64,000 nt of DNA from Verrucomicrobiota bacterium (GTDB lineage: Bacteria > Verrucomicrobiota > Verrucomicrobiia > Opitutales > UBA2995), in NCBI GenBank assembly GCA_027622555.1, contig JAQBYJ010000015.1, forward strand, positions 1 to 64,000, written 5' to 3'. Positions within the stretch are counted from its first letter, which is position 1. Each line of letters begins with the position of its first letter. Of the stretch, positions 63,820 through 64,000 are shown piece after piece. A program made the position numbers and the translations under genes. The notes under the pieces are model-generated. The model did no database searches. It saw nothing but the letters and a program-made list of their open reading frames with translations, and was not told where the DNA came from.

Positions 63820-64000
63820 TCAGGTCAGCTGCCTTAGGGTCCTGCCGCTATTCCACACACCGTTGGTTTCGATGATTTGTTGGTGAGCTGGTATGCCTTG
63901 CTCGCGATTGCAAATGAGCCGATCTAACACGCGAACACCGTTTTCCGCAATTATTTCAGTCTGTTGGTCAATCCCTGAAATAGGACTTTCTTTTTCAGTT
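63820..64000 (-). CDS. LacI-type transcriptional regulator, C-terminal end only
   Basis: The last 59 residues of a LacI-like protein, cut at the window edge. The sequence SGIDQQTEIIAENGVRVLDRL and later AHQQIIETNGVW resemble the C-terminal part of the sugar-binding domain of LacI regulators, with a short tail to the TGA at 63820-63822. It presumably controls the TonB-dependent receptor downstream of it on the same strand. The DNA-binding head is outside the window. Confidence 0.65.
   Translation of the reverse strand, partial: TEKESPISGIDQQTEIIAENGVRVLDRLICNREQGIPAHQQIIETNGVWNSGRTLRQLT

Noticed and set aside
1-64000. CRISPR arrays, tRNA, rRNA and prophage genes
   Set aside because: No regularly spaced repeats, cloverleaf or phage structural genes were noticed when reading both strands; small RNAs cannot be excluded.

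Overview
The window reads as chromosomal DNA of a free-living, probably aquatic member of the Verrucomicrobiota (Opitutae-like). The signs are four S1-type sulfatases, a large TonB-dependent receptor of verrucomicrobial type with a LacI-type regulator beside it, a PVC-style membrane dehydrogenase (propeller, HEAT repeats and cytochrome c), a Tat-exported sugar isomerase-like protein, and a GMC oxidoreductase paired with a gluconate 2-dehydrogenase subunit 3-like lipoprotein. The lineage is inferred from gene content only; there is no rRNA or tRNA gene to confirm it.

Layout. 0.35-7.8 kb: an L-rhamnose catabolic cluster, with kinase, aldolase/dehydrogenase and a second aldolase on the minus strand and a DeoR-type regulator, isomerase and SDR on the plus strand, fired from one divergent promoter region that carries a direct repeat. 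7.8-18.5 kb: two exported sulfatases, an orphan radical SAM protein, a Tat-signal enolase-superfamily dehydratase, two small envelope proteins and a GMC/subunit-3 redox pair. 18.5-20.75 kb: a decayed stretch with a truncated DUF6090-like gene, inverted repeats, a REP-like pair and an IS5-type insertion sequence. 20.8-31.5 kb: a complete phosphate module, a Na/Pi symporter facing pstS-pstC-pstA-pstB-phoU-phoB-phoR, with a possible Pho box before pstS and a hairpin after it. 31.7-37.4 kb: a tripartite RND efflux operon. 37.4-43.3 kb: an esterase, an AlkD-like DNA glycosylase, obgE and a pyrR-pyrB-pyrC operon. 43.5-53.4 kb: accessory DNA with a REP-associated transposase (RAYT), a lipoprotein thioredoxin, two sugar isomerase/sulfatase type genes, a lipoprotein gene broken by an in-frame stop, a rhodanese remnant and a cytoplasmic-looking sulfatase. 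53.8-60.5 kb: a tight four-gene operon of exported hydrolase, Tat TIM-barrel protein, cytochrome-c dehydrogenase and PhoD-like phosphatase. 60.6-64 kb: a TonB-dependent receptor with repeated TAGTTTA motifs upstream and the tail of a LacI-type regulator.

How it fits together. Polymer-derived sugars or sulfated glycans are the likely theme: sulfatases and esterases trim the substrate outside the cytoplasm, the TonB receptor imports pieces, and released L-rhamnose is isomerised, phosphorylated and split to DHAP and lactaldehyde, the latter handled by the SDR half of the fusion enzyme. No glycoside hydrolase, polysaccharide lyase or sulfatase-activating enzyme is present here, so the glycan itself is not identified. 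The most unusual items are the RAYT with several GTAG-hairpin elements of matching type, the four-gene exported redox/hydrolase operon, the two aldolases in one rhamnose operon, the in-frame-stop lipoprotein with an intact paralogue 34 kb away, and the sulfatase without a signal peptide. I saw no CRISPR array, prophage, tRNA or rRNA.
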